This document shows, piece by piece, positions 1-10,887 of a stretch of DNA of 64,000 nt. Where the stretch lies: the NCBI GenBank assembly GCA_963969595.1, contig OZ018410.1, positions 32,182,913 to 32,246,912 of the forward strand, written 5' to 3'. The DNA comes from Neckera pumila (Eukaryota; Streptophyta; Bryopsida; Hypnales; Neckeraceae). The stretch's first letter is position 1. Each line of letters opens with the position of its first letter. The notes beneath the pieces are model-generated. The model was given only the letters and a program-made list of their open reading frames with translations, did no database searches and was not told the DNA's origin. The position numbers and the translations under genes are program-made.

Positions 1-238
1 TTTTCCAGCTTTGATTTTGGGTTTAATTAACCGGTAGCCAGGGAGTCGGTAGGAGTCATAATAGAGTATACTAGACTATGAAAAGAAAACTTTTTGGCTA
101 TTGGTGGTCTGGTACTCTGGTAAGTCCCACCAGGTTCCGTAAATGACGGAGAGACTACCGTATATCCAGCATCGAGGATAAGTTTGAGTGCGGCCAAAAT
201 GAGTGATATTGAAGATAGGATGACTCACTCAGGGCTTG

Positions 239-438
239 TTTCCATGGGGCGTTGGAGGGGTCCAGAACTGGACCTCCAGGTTCCAGCGCTGCAAAAGGTG
301 CAAACAGTGCTGGAGGTTCTGGACACCCATCTGGACCGTCTTTGCTAGGTTCTTCAAGCATTCAAGATTTCAGGGATTTTGCTTTTCCTTACCTGTGGGC
401 ACCCTGGAGGTCCCCTCTAGATCCAACGACCATGGAAA
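239..438. repeat. 200 bp foldback (MITE-like) element
   Basis: The two ends are imperfect inverted repeats: the left end starts TTTCCATGGGGCGTTGGA and the right end finishes GATCCAACGACCATGGAAA, with GGGGTCC / GGTCCCC inside each arm. The interior is GC-richer than the flanks and keeps overlapping open frames on both strands, which I take as by-products of base composition. No clear target duplication was found. Confidence 0.5.
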
Positions 439-473
439 CTGGCCCTCACTATGACTATGATCCCCTACAAAAA

Positions 474-516
474 AAGGGCCTTGGTCCTTTAGGGGTTAGA
501 ATCATACCAGTGACTG
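474..516. repeat. Solo right terminus of a TTAA-type element
   Basis: The sequence GGCCTTGGTCCTTTAGGGG followed by TTAG matches the right inverted terminus of the TTAA-flanked elements further on (for example at 4751-4771). No matching left end precedes it in the window, so this is a truncated copy or one that starts before base 1. Confidence 0.45.
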
Positions 517-1213
517 GTATGGTATGACCCTGGGTACGCAACTCTTATATTATATGCGGGGGTCATTGGCATTAAAAAGGCTTAGAGGATGGCTTTTGTA
601 AGAATTATATCAAATTAAAAAGACCAAAAAGTTGAATGAAGACCAAATTAAAAAAAAACTAAATGTAGAAAATGTTGGGTTCTATACATACTAGAAAAAA
701 AACTCACAGTATATATAAAGAATTGGAACCCCTATGCATAGTTTTTAAAAAAACTTACAAAAGCTCCCTCCAATTAAAATTAAAATTTTATCAAAAAGCC
801 CCCAAAGTTGGGTAGCTTGTCTTATGATATATCTATTAAAAAAACTCATATAATTAGGTTTTTAATGCTATTATTGTCCTCAAAAATATTCATTTCATTT
901 ATATAATTACATTTTTGGATTCCTTGTTAAAAGGGCTACAAGAATTTTCTACATTAAAACAAATTATGCCCTTTGAGATTAGACTAAAATGCATTATAAG
1001 TGATTATAATCAGGGCCATATAATATGGGAGTTGCATATCTAGGGGTATGACATATGGATACATGTGGAGGATATGAGATATAGTTGTTAATCTCATATC
1101 CATTTGCAATGTAGCATGTTTAGAAAATTATAGCCATGAAAATAATGCAAATACAGATATGGGAGGTAATGAAAACTCAATCACTTACTAAATGAACAGG
1201 TGACATGCCATTG
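517..1213. other. AT-rich intergenic stretch
   Basis: AT-rich DNA with short A and T runs. I see no gene, RNA gene or clear repeat boundary here. Confidence 0.5.
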
Positions 1214-2268
1214 TTAACCCCTAAAGGACCAAGGCCAATTTTTTGTCAAAAAACATTCAAAACCACCATTTTTATAGCAAAGAGTAAAAAACTTGAAAAA
1301 TGTTTTTTTTTCACATCTAACCATAGGATTTTATACCTAACTAGTACGACAATGTGTGAAAAAAATTTCAAAATTTTTGATCACACAAATTGCAAGATAC
1401 CTGCGTTTTAAGTGAAAAAAACAAATTTTTTAGCACATTGTGGGATTAGATTTTTTGACTTTGGACATTTTTAACTTTAATTTTTTGCACTACAGAGTTT
1501 TGAGCTTTAAATCTTTGTAGTGGATAATTGAATTGAGAGTCTAGCAAAAAAAATCAAATAAAAAAAACTTAATTTTCATATTACAAAAAATTGTTACATA
1601 GAAGTAGGTACGAGATAGAAGGAAAATCTAAAATATTAATATCTTTTATATGGAATTAAAATGCACTAATTCCAATGGTGAGATTGTTCTAGCAAAAAAA
1701 CTGAACCACTTGGAACCTTTTTTATAAAATTGTAAGAATTGCATTTAGAAATGAATTTTACAAGTTATTTTTTTCAGAAAGATGCTCTAAGTGCCCGAAA
1801 AAATAAGATTGTCCATAACTTTCTCATAACAAATCTAAATGGAATGAATAAATGCTTTCAATAGATATTTTGTTAGAATGGCAATATTCCATAAACTTGG
1901 CAATTGTAGGTTTAAATCATATAGTCTGAAATCTATAGTAGTCCTAGAAAACAGTTGGAGAAATGGAGGAAAAATATTGCCATTTAAGAAAATATCCGTT
2001 TCCCAGATAGACAAAAACAAATTCAATTTTTTATTTTTTATTTTTATTTTTAAAATTTTTTTTGCTGCCCCCTCTCCCCTGTTTTGAGCGTATTTGGGCA
2101 TAACTTTGGTTTCCGGGCACCGATTGAAAAAAGAATTATACTCCCATGAAGCTTGTCCATTTTTTTTACTTAAAAAAAAATTCAAAAAATTAGGACAGAA
2201 ATTCAGCCCGTAGGTACCTGCCCGAAATCCAAATGTCCGGCAAACCGACAATGGTCCTTAGGGATTAA
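1214..2268. mobile_element. Non-autonomous piggyBac-type element A
   Basis: A 1,047 bp element (1218-2264) lies between two TTAA tetranucleotides (1214-1217 and 2265-2268). The left end reads CCCCTAAAGGACCAAGG; the right end, GGTCCTTAGGGA, is its degraded inverted copy. TTAA duplication plus termini beginning with a C run are characteristic of the piggyBac superfamily. There is no transposase frame inside. The interior is similar along its length to elements B (3848-4767) and C (55562-56483), including the motifs TTTTGAGCTTTAAATCT and CACATCTAACC. It could have been mobilised by a transposase such as the relic at 10.9-12.3 kb (inference). Confidence 0.75.
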
Positions 2269-3454
2269 TATTAAAACGGTTGGATCACCACCGATGTCAT
2301 TTAAAATGTGTGACCAAAAAGTGGATTTCTTCTAGTAGTCGAGAGAGTCTTGTAGAATTTGTTAGGAAATAGTGATGAACTCACTGAAGGACTCTGCCAT
2401 GCAAGTGTTTAGAGCCTTCTACCAAGGGCAAACATTGAAGCTCTGTTCTAAATTTTGACATCAGGATAAATATAGGATTATTTCTTTGCCACAAATGACA
2501 AGTCATTTGGAAATTCTAAATTCATATTTTGAATCAAAGATCCCCAATTAGATAGTGGAAGGTTGTACAATAAAAAATTAAGGGCCCAAAATAGGGGCAA
2601 TTTTTTATTTTTTTCTTCAAGAATGAAAATAAAAATAAAAAAATCTTACCTCCTATAGAAGACTCTTAGCACCAATATAATGTAATCATGCCTTGGGTGG
2701 AGTACTAAAGAATGTGAATATCTAAATATTTAAAAAATTTTGTTGCTCTTATTAGTCTACATTCGGATATGACAAGTTTTAGATTAATCCACATTTAAGA
2801 CATTGTAGATTGATTTGGATTTTTAATATGTACAATACTTGGCTATCAATGGATCCAACTTATATATTTATAAATGTAAGGATTATAAATGAAAGAACAA
2901 TTCTTCATCTAGAAGTGTCAATTTCATCTTACTTTGAAAAAGAATAAAGTGAATTTTGGTGACTTCATATATAGCTTAATAATATTCAATATTTTCTAGA
3001 CTTTTATCGCATTTTTGTTCAAAAATTCAAAACTTGTAGGACACAAAATCCCACATATAAAATGAACATTTCAAATGAAGTTTATATATTAAGGCTCTAC
3101 TATTCTCTACACTACCAGTACAACCAAGTGAAAATTTGGAAATTTTGTAAAGGTGAAATTTCAACATTTTAAATTCTTGAAAGGTATGAATATAGAAATT
3201 ATAAAATTTGAAACTTGTACTTTGTTTTTATAAACTCATTTAGTATTTAAAATTATCAATCTCCCCAAAGCCCCAAATTCTCAAAGTTTTATCACATTTA
3301 GGATTTTCTTCAAGAAGATTTTGCCATCTAAGGGGCTTATTCCATCAATTTCTTCCAAGATACTATTATACATATATGATCATTTTATAGGACTCTGTAT
3401 AGTGTTTATACATACAATCCTAAAGGATCCTTCAAGAGCTATATTAAATCAAGT
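2269..3454. other. AT-rich intergenic stretch
   Basis: Gene-free AT-rich DNA between element A and the next MITE. It has no coding frame of note and no recognisable repeat ends. Confidence 0.5.
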
Positions 3455-3757
3455 CATTACAAGGGATTAAAGGGTATAGAAGGCTACGAGTTCCAGATTG
3501 TAGGAACTCTGAAAACTTTGTAAGCTGCATAGTCTAACATGGTCAAGACTGTGCCATGTCAAAAATTAGTATTTAATTAAACTTTTTATATCTTTTTTAA
3601 ATTAAAAAAATTAAACAATTTTAAATTAAATTAAATTAAGTTTTTTTAAATTTTAAAATGATTTTTCATTATTAAAATATTTGACAGGATACTATAGTTT
3701 CCAGCAAGGAAAATAGGCCTAAAACGGCCCTCCCTTGCTCTCAAATTTCTTCTAATG
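3455..3757. repeat. CATTAG/CTAATG foldback MITE, copy 1
   Basis: The ends are CATTACAAGGG and CTTCTAATG. Inside the right end is ATAGGCCTAAAACGGCCCTC, an arm shared with the copy at 34440-34731. A small internal palindrome (ACATGGTC / TGCCATGT) lies near 3536-3560. About eight related 275-470 bp elements occur in the window. Confidence 0.55.
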
Positions 3758-3843
3758 TATGTTATTCTTTTTACCATTGAAAATGGCTAATTTGTATATT
3801 CAAGCCGTCGACCCAACAATAATGTAGAGGTACTTATGTCACT

Positions 3844-4771
3844 TTAACACCCAAAGGACTGAGGCCCTTTTTCTGCCAAAAAACACTCAAAACTGCCATT
3901 TCTATAGCAAAAAGTAAAAAAAATTGAAAAATGTTTATTTTTTCACATCTAACCATAGGATCTTACACCTAACTAGTATAGTAGTGTGTGAAAAAAAATT
4001 CAAAATTTTTGACCGCATAGATTGCAAGATATTTGCATTTAAAGTGAAAAAAACTAGTTTTTCAGCACATTGCGGGACTAGATTTTTTGACTTTGAACAT
4101 TTTTAACTTAAATTTTTTGCACTATAGAGTTTTGAGCTTTAAATCTCTATAGTGGAGAATTGAGTTGAGAGTCTAGGCCAAAAAACCAAAAAACTTAATT
4201 ATCATTCTTTAAAAAATTGTTAAATAGAATTAGTTACGATATAGAAGGAAAATCTAAATATTCATATATTTTAGATGGAATTAAAATTCACTAATTCCAA
4301 TGGTAAGATTGTTCTAGCAAGTAATATAAACCATGAAAAAAAAAGAACTGAAAAATTTGAAAAATTGCATTCAAAATGCATCCTAGAAGTTATTTTTTCA
4401 AAAAGATGCTCTAATTGCCCAATAAACAAGAATTTCCATAACTTTCTCATAGCAAATCCAAATGAAATGAATCAAAGATTTCCAAATAGACAAAAATATA
4501 ATCCATAAGAAAAAAATATAAAAAAAAAAATTCAAATTTTGGTCCATTTCTTTTTGCTGCACGGGCAGCCTGCCGTCCCTTGTTTTGAGCTTATTTGGTC
4601 ATAACTTTTTTTCCCGAGCATCGATTGTGAAAAAAATTATATTACTATGAAGCTTATCAGTTTTTCTATCTTAAAAAAAGTCTTAAAAATTCATGACAGA
4701 ATTTCAGCCCATAAGTACCTGCCCAAAACCCCAAATGTCCGCCGAACCGACAATGGTCCTTTAGGGGTTAA
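3844..4771. mobile_element. Non-autonomous piggyBac-type element B
   Basis: A 920 bp element (3848-4767) lies between TTAA copies at 3844-3847 and 4768-4771. The right end, GGTCCTTTAGGGG, is nearly the perfect inverse of the left end of element A; its own left end is slightly diverged (CACCCAAAGGACTGAGG). The interior is colinear with elements A and C. No transposase is encoded; the open frames at 3924-4106 and 4275-4508 are low-complexity and not supported as genes. Confidence 0.75.
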
Positions 4772-5327
4772 TCTATAAAGAAATAGAGGACCAACGGGGT
4801 CCTGAATATGTGCATAAATTTATATTTGACAAGCAAAACAACCATATTAAAAATCAATTTGTTTCAATCAATGAGGGAAATATGAATGATCAAAGTTGTA
4901 ACACAATAAGCATCCTCTTTTTAATACAATTGCTGCACATTATAGAATAATGAAGTGTACCTTATTGCACGATCATGTACGCTTGACCAACTCAATAAGA
5001 CTTCACCATGAATGATAAGCTTATGACTACTTTTCCAAACTTCAAAACTCTTCTCTTTGTATACTCCCACTTTGCAACTATCCATGAATGAATTTATTTG
5101 TATTTATTTTAGAAATCACCATTGTTTTCTCTAAAAATATTGCTACCATCATTCATAGAATTCTTGGAGCCCACACTTGCATATTGGTCCTCTCAATATG
5201 TCTAGAAAATTTGTATAAAAACAATTGTTTTTGTCCCTGGTTGAACTTTCTATTTCTCAATCAAACCATTTGGATCTTTTGTATTTTGAACCACCTGGCT
5301 TCAAGAAGTCATTATGTGGAGTTTAAA
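4772..5327. other. Intergenic, nothing recognised
   Basis: AT-rich sequence. A 99-residue open frame (5088-5387) has no recognisable domain and runs into the adjacent MITE, so I do not call it a gene. Confidence 0.4.
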
Positions 5328-5602
5328 ATTAGGGGAGATTTGGGGCCTCTAGAGGGCCGTTTCAAGCCGATTCTCCAATCTAGCTAGATCTGTGAACAGT
5401 CAGTACGGGCGGTCAGAAAAAAAAAAAAAAAAAAATCTCTCCCAAATATCATTTAAGGCAATTTTTTTTTTTTTTTTTTTTTTTTTCCGAATATGATGTG
5501 GCACTTACGCGACCACATCAGCTAGTAGCATTCCTGCGTGAGAATGCTGCAGGAATGCAGGATAACTCGCGGGCTCTTGGAATCCTCAAATCTCCTCTAA
5601 TG
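5328..5602. repeat. CATTAG/CTAATG foldback MITE, copy 2
   Basis: The left end, TTAGGGGAGATTTGGGGCC, is inverted at the right end as TCAAATCTCCTCTAATG. The interior has a poly-A tract and a poly-T tract (about 5420-5490) that could pair as a stem, and a GATGTGGC...GACCACATC palindrome (about 5495-5520). It belongs to the same family as the copies at 9473, 34440, 34977 and 35373. Confidence 0.6.
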
Positions 5603-6250
5603 TACTTGATACTGTACCTGGCTATTTGAATCAACATTAATTAAATAAAAACTAAGTGTCAAAACTTTTTTTGAAAATTACTCTCAGATGGAGTAGGCCA
5701 AAAGAATTAATTATTTTTTGGAAATGCCTAAATATAAAAAAAGGACCAAATGGTGAAATTCAAGCCACCTGTTGTTAAGAATTTAATAGTTTACTTTTTA
5801 TTAAAGTTTCATATATACCATCAAATATCAAGACATTTTTGTTTGAAGATATGAAGGGCTAATTTCATTGATATTTTGTCAAGAGGGATGAAGAACTCCA
5901 TCTTATAGTGAAGTTCATTGTTCTTCATCAATCCTCATAGGAAATGGAATATTTGAAACAAGGTGGGAGCTCAAAGAAAAAACGAAGTAATTATATTCAC
6001 ACCGGAACTTAAACCTCATTTAAGCATAGCAAACCAACTTTTTCAAAATAAATTAACCTCTAAAGGTCAAGACAGCATTTTTTGACAACATAGTGATTTT
6101 GGGCAGGCCGGCGTTTGTAGAATAATGAATACTTGGTTCTGAAATTTTTATGAGATGAGGGGACAAGGAGTACCTTTCAAGAGCAATTTGATTCATACCT
6201 TTCTGATTTATACAAAAAAAGATATGATATTAGAAGTAGTTTTCAGTGCT
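5603..6250. other. Intergenic, with a solo TTAA-type terminus at 6053
   Basis: Gene-free sequence. At 6053 a TTAA is followed by CCTCTAAAGGTCAAGACAGC, resembling the left end of the piggyBac-type elements. No matching right end was found downstream, so this is a truncated copy or a chance match. Confidence 0.35.
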
Positions 6251-7200
6251 TGTAGGGCAGCACGGGCTGTATAGTTTACACTACGACTGAAAATTTCATA
6301 AGTTGCCCAAACATAGAGGGGCAGACCTCAGGACAGGGGGCCAGTATCCCTCGAAAGTGGGTTCCCATTCTGCAGACAGGCTAACAGGCAGGGCTAGAGG
6401 GCAGTTAGCGCAGTCCATTGATGATGCAAGGTCAGGAGCAGGGAGCTTGAAAGAGGGAGGGAGGTGGTCCATTGAATCACGTAAGGCTACCGTTCCTGAG
6501 CGACTAAATGGCTATCGATGCTGAAAATCTGAATTCCAATGGTTGCAAGTTGAACTCTAATATTGTGAACAATATCTAGATCTTAGAGCATTGACGGTAG
6601 GATTCAAAAACTCTGAACACAGACTGTGTCAATTTCATGAGGCAGCTCTGCAAGCAAATTCATGGCAAAAATGCTACCACCATTTTCATATTCAAATTCA
6701 CAAATGTTTCTGTGCCACATTTGAATGCTTCTTGTCACCAATTGGAGCAGCACTTGCATCATGGCTGCTCAACGTAATTACGTGACAGAACAAGTAGATT
6801 TGTAGTAATGAACTGTCACAAGCCATGAAAATTGAACAACATCCCACAGCTCCCATCATGAAGTTTCAAAAAATACAGAGGAAAAAGAAACACATTTGTT
6901 GTCTCCTTGGCTGCTACATTGAACGTGGAAATCATATCTGCAAATAAATCACAATACAAAGAAGGCTGGGGCCAGAGAAGTCCAGAATGATTTGAGCAAC
7001 CCAATATAGAAATCCATATATCTTCAGTAGACAAAGAGACCACCGCAGTTGCAACATTTGGAAGGACCGGGAGCAGTGCAAGGACCGATCCAGCAAAAGG
7101 AGGTGGTCGGGGAGCAGAGGCGCCAACGTTCCAACACTCGGCCACAGCAGCTCAAAGTTCTGCACTAGGAGAGGAGTGCGGCGCAAAGTCTGGGAGCAGG
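6251..7200. other. GC-richer stretch, no gene recognised
   Basis: Base composition rises compared with the flanks. Open frames occur on both strands (for example 6303-6524 plus, 6816-7145 minus), but none shows a known domain or coherent splice sites. It may be the decayed 5' part of the reading frames at 7.2-8.6 kb. Confidence 0.3.
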
Positions 7201-7437
7201 TTGTACGCGGAGTGCGGCGTGAGTTTTGGGAGCAGGTTGCACGAGGATTCTGGCATTGACGTTGAGCCCACCATTGACGAAGAGTCCGGCATCAAGGTTG
7301 CAGATTTTTCCCCAGCTCGCAATTTGGAATCAGGACGGGAATGCGGCGACGGAGAGTCCGGCATCGACGTTGCAGATTTTGGGCCAGCTCGCAATTTGGG
7401 ATCAGGACGGGAGTGCGGCGCCAAGTTGACGGTCTAG
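7201..7437 (+). CDS. Unrecognised open frame with 24-residue tandem repeats
   Basis: I do not recognise this protein. The frame contains two consecutive 72 bp units (7282-7353 and 7354-7425), each encoding 24 residues with the core ESGI(K/D)VADF and then PARNL(E/G)SGRECG. A partial third unit precedes them around DSGIDVEPTIDE. A unit length that is a multiple of three, with mostly conservative differences, is what a coding repeat looks like, but the frame is short, lacks a clear start and ends just after the second unit. It may be an exon of a gene running on into 7.6-8.6 kb, or part of a decayed gene. Other frames are also open here, so coding status is uncertain. Confidence 0.3.
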   Translation: MYAECGVSFGSRLHEDSGIDVEPTIDEESGIKVADFSPARNLESGRECGDGESGIDVADFGPARNLGSGRECGAKLTV

Positions 7438-7653
7438 ATGCAAGAGGCGTCCGGAATCCCTCACGCGAGCCTTGGAGCAGGTGGCGAAGAGGTCCAACTC
7501 ACTGCCGCAGAGGTCCAACATTTCAAAAAGCCCCGAGACCTGCACATTGACATTGACGATAAGTCTCAGGGCAAGTAGCATTCACGCAGTGAAAAGGGAC
7601 CTGTAGCAGTAGGAGTAGATTGTTCAAGCAATTTTCACGAAGGTGGTGACACG

Positions 7654-8640
7654 GTGACTGTAGAAGCAAAACTAGTTGAAGATCTACTGAGACAACTTCT
7701 CACTGACAAGGAACATGCTTCTTCTTTGCAGACAAGTAGGGTGCTAGCATTGCTTAATGTGACACCCTTGCAGTCATTACCTATGCCAAGGTGGAGTTCT
7801 AAGTGGCCTTCAAATCCACAACCACAAAACTTTTGTCACCACTTCTACCGGCAAGCAGCACGTTGCCTTGGTTGGTGCAAACGCCGTCAGTTCCATCCGG
7901 ACATTTCTGCACTAATCAAGGACAGAGTGTGGCCTGACATCAGAAGTAAAACTTCAACAAATACCCTCAAATGCAATGCCAAGAATCCCTCACTTCCAGG
8001 AGGAAAAGTGGGTAAGCAATACATTCACATTGTACCTTCACTTTGTCTTACTTTCTCTTACTGTTACTTGAAACATGAAATGACCAACACTTGCATACTT
8101 TCTAATACCAAGAAACTTTCATGACTTCTATGATGACTGACCTTCTCTTCTCTGTGAATCTTCAACTCGCAAAGGATGATTTGCCTCCAAGGCGCAGTAC
8201 GAGGCTATAGGGTCGGAACAACATCTCACGAGAAAAACGAAGCTCTCCAAGTCCACAGCTCTCATTGAGTGACACCTCCTTAGCAGGCACAACAATACCC
8301 ACAGCAGGTAACAATTCTCCCGACTACTCCCACGTTGACATAGACATGCGCATTGGGGCTCCTGATTCGGACCTGCAAGAAACCAAGAGATACTGGACGA
8401 AGCAGTAGCAGGGGTGCGAGATTCTAGCATTGAGGGATACTCTTCAAAATCAAGTGATGCATACAAAGGGTATTACAGCAATGGGTATGGTTGGCCGGAG
8501 GAGCTTCTGCACAGCTCGAACATTTTTGGCAAAAGGAAGAAGAGAGAGAGGACGACAACACAGAGAGAATACAAGGCGTCGGACTTCAGGAATGGCGGGA
8601 TGTAGGACGGCTATGAGATTGAACTTCCAGAATACCATTT
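7654..8640 (+). pseudogene. Unrecognised, partly decayed coding region
   Basis: An open frame (7654 to about 8009) with a leucine-rich start and a Trp/Cys/His-bearing middle (RCLGWCKRRQFHPD) ends at a plausible splice donor, GTGGGTAAG. From about 8128 a second plus-strand frame continues to about 8640 with PPRRSTRL, a serine-rich stretch (SPSPQLSLSDTSL), an acidic segment (DYSHVDIDMRIGAPDSD) and an Arg-rich tail (GRRERGRQHRENTRRR). This second frame is interrupted by two in-frame stops (near 8200 and 8406). Long runs of sensible protein broken by isolated stops suggest a former gene. No family is recognised and no function is proposed. Confidence 0.3.
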
Positions 8641-9472
8641 GGAGGGGGAACGAATCCAAAGCCAATGGACTGCATGCGACGGGCTTGGCGGTCTTCAAGA
8701 TCTGCATCCGATGGTCTTATTTCCACCACGTGGCAAGGCGAGCAGCTCACGCAGGAGGCACGGTGAGCGAGGTTTTGAATTAGGATGTAGTCGCCAAGTT
8801 GGAGGACCAGGCGAGCAGGTGGGAGGCACGGCACAACAGGGAAGCGAGCGGGAAGAAACGAGATGCCAAGCACGTAGAGAAGCGGGAGGGATGAAGGAGG
8901 CCGGTGGGTCCTCTCCTACTGAACTGAGCCATGGAGTGTAGTTAGATTGTGGTCCAACTTAGTCTTATAAAGTGACATAAGCCTCAGTTACTACATCTAG
9001 CTCTTTTTATTGGACAGGTCAAATTTTCAAATTTTCTTGGGCACTTTGGGCCTAGTGGAGAATATTGCTTCTTCTTGCTCTGATACCGTTCCAAAAAAAT
9101 TTAGATTTTAGGTTTGGCAAATTATTGAGAATTCAATAATTCTCTCAAGGTACTTTTATTAGATCGCTAGAATTTTTTTCGGGGGGTGGGGGGTGGGGGG
9201 GCTCTTTAGCGGCAAACAATTCAAGCCTTACGGAATTAGAGACGGAAATATTTGTATATCATATTTGGAAATTATAAAGCATTCAAATATTTATGGCTAA
9301 ATCTAAGACTTTTTCTTTTTCATGACACATCCATATTGAAACTTGAAATGATTTTTCATTCCTTAGAAGGATAGTGAGTGGAACATTTGGGCCAAGTATT
9401 TGAAAATTAGGGAGGCATTAGGTTATGAGCAAGCTAAATCTTAGCCTTTGAAAATTAGGGAGGCTTCGGATC
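8641..9472. other. Intergenic, with a G-rich tract at 9180-9211
   Basis: No gene is recognised. The plus strand at 9180-9211 is a run of G blocks separated by single T residues, of the kind that can form G-quadruplexes; it could also be an assembly-sensitive homopolymer. Confidence 0.4.
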
Positions 9473-9815
9473 ATTAGATGAGTTTTGGGGGGTCGGGAGG
9501 GCCGTTTCGGGCCCGTTCCCGATGCTAGTCCCCCCCGCAGTTTCAGGGAACGGCTGTTCCCGACAAAAAAATTTCAAAAAAAAAAAAAAAAAATTTTTTT
9601 TTTCATTCTTGAAATGAAAAAAAAACAGAAAAAAAAAATTTCATTTTTGTTTTTTGAAAAAAAAAAATTCATTTTTGTTTTTTGAAAAAAAAAATTATTT
9701 TTTTCCGACGTGGCAATTGCTCGGCCATGTCAGCGAGCTGCCACGGCCCTGAATTCGGCAGTTCTCACAGGTTGGGAACACGCAGCCCTCCACAGGGCTG
9801 ATTTCTCATCTAATG
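9473..9815. repeat. CATTAG/CTAATG foldback MITE, copy 3
   Basis: Left end CATTAGATGAGTTTTGGGG, right end TTTCTCATCTAATG. Inside are GGGCCGTTTCGGGCCCGTTCC, long A and T runs (9570-9700) and the palindrome-forming motifs GACGTGGCAATTGC and GCCATGTCAGC (9708-9735). The 66-residue frame inside is low-complexity and not a gene. Confidence 0.6.
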
Positions 9816-10262
9816 TTTGGATACCTAAATCTTACAAATTTTTTTCCCATATCATTCTCATTTTTAGTGTGTAATTGTATATTTATTTGTATAGCTACTA
9901 AAGAATGGAACTTTGTACAGCCTACATGGGTAATTATAAAGTAGAAGTGGATTTGAAGAAGCTAAATCTTTCAACATTATTTGGAACATATCATTGACTT
10001 TTTCGATATGCTAATGGATATTGACTGGATGATCTGGTTCTAGGGTCAATGCAAATTTGGATTTTCCCACCTATGAACTCGATTGGTTGAATGGGGACGG
10101 TAGCGTTTTTGAAGAGGGTGGACATGGCATTGAACATCGTAGAAGACAAGCAAAGGTACATGGCAACCTTTCTACAGAACACCATAGAAGGGGGGATCAA
10201 CGGAGGATGCCACGTTATGCTTTATCAATGTTGAGTAGTTTTTCAAGTTCTGAGGATGCATA
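9816..10262. other. Intergenic, no gene recognised
   Basis: An 83-residue frame starts at 10057 but has no recognised domain and runs into the next MITE. Nothing else is supported. Confidence 0.35.
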
Positions 10263-10730
10263 CATTAGGGAAAAAATGAACCCTGGAAGGGGCTGCTTCG
10301 TAGTGTAAGCTTCCCCTCCAGGGAACTCCAGGGAACTCAACAGTGATTTACAATTAAAAAATATTTAAAAAATATTTAAAAAATAATTTTTTTTAAAATA
10401 TTAATAAAATAATAATAATAAATAAAAAATAAAAAAAACAAAAATAATAAAATAATAAAAATTGTAATGATTGCAGTCTGACATGGCATGTGCAGTGCCA
10501 TGTCAAATCTGAAAATTCTGTAATTTTGAATTTATTTTAATAAAAAAATTTTTTAATGTTTTTTTAAGCAGTTCAGCTGCACTGTTCCTTGCTGTTCCGC
10601 GCCTGCAGTTCGCTGTCAAAAAAAAAAAAAAAAAAAAAAAAAGATTTTTTTTTTTTTTTTTTTTTTCGGCTTGCGTTCCCTTCGTTCTCAGGTTTCACGG
10701 CCTCTTCCAGGGTTCAACTTTTTCCTAATG
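10263..10730. repeat. CATTAG/CTAATG foldback MITE, copy 4 (long variant)
   Basis: Bounded by CATTAGGG and TTTCCTAATG. It contains inverted GAACCCTGGAAGGGGC / CCTCTTCCAGGGTTC arms, an internal palindrome TGACATGGCA...TGCCATGTCA (about 10476-10506), and facing A and T tracts at 10617-10667. It lies directly upstream of the piggyBac transposase relic. Confidence 0.55.
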
Positions 10731-10887
10731 CGAGGGGGATGAGTCAAGTGAAGGAGGGGATCCGGAAAATCCTGACAGTGTCAAGCATAGTTTCTGTGAT
10801 TCAACTTGGTCCACCTCAAATTTCACATATTTTCCAAAACCAAAGGCATTTCTAGGTGCACCGGGGCCAAGCACAGCATTCCGTACA

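Noticed and set aside
1835..2251. 138-codon minus-strand frame inside element A
   Set aside because: Low-complexity translation of T-rich element DNA; elements B and C do not preserve the frame.
5400..5500. Poly-A followed by poly-T considered as the tail of a retroposon
   Set aside because: The tracts lie symmetrically inside a foldback MITE, not at the end of a reverse-transcribed copy, and no short direct repeats flank them.
10057..10308. 83-codon frame considered as the N-terminus of the piggyBac transposase
   Set aside because: A 468 bp MITE and many stops separate it from the transposase, and it has no similarity to piggyBac N-terminal sequence that I can see.
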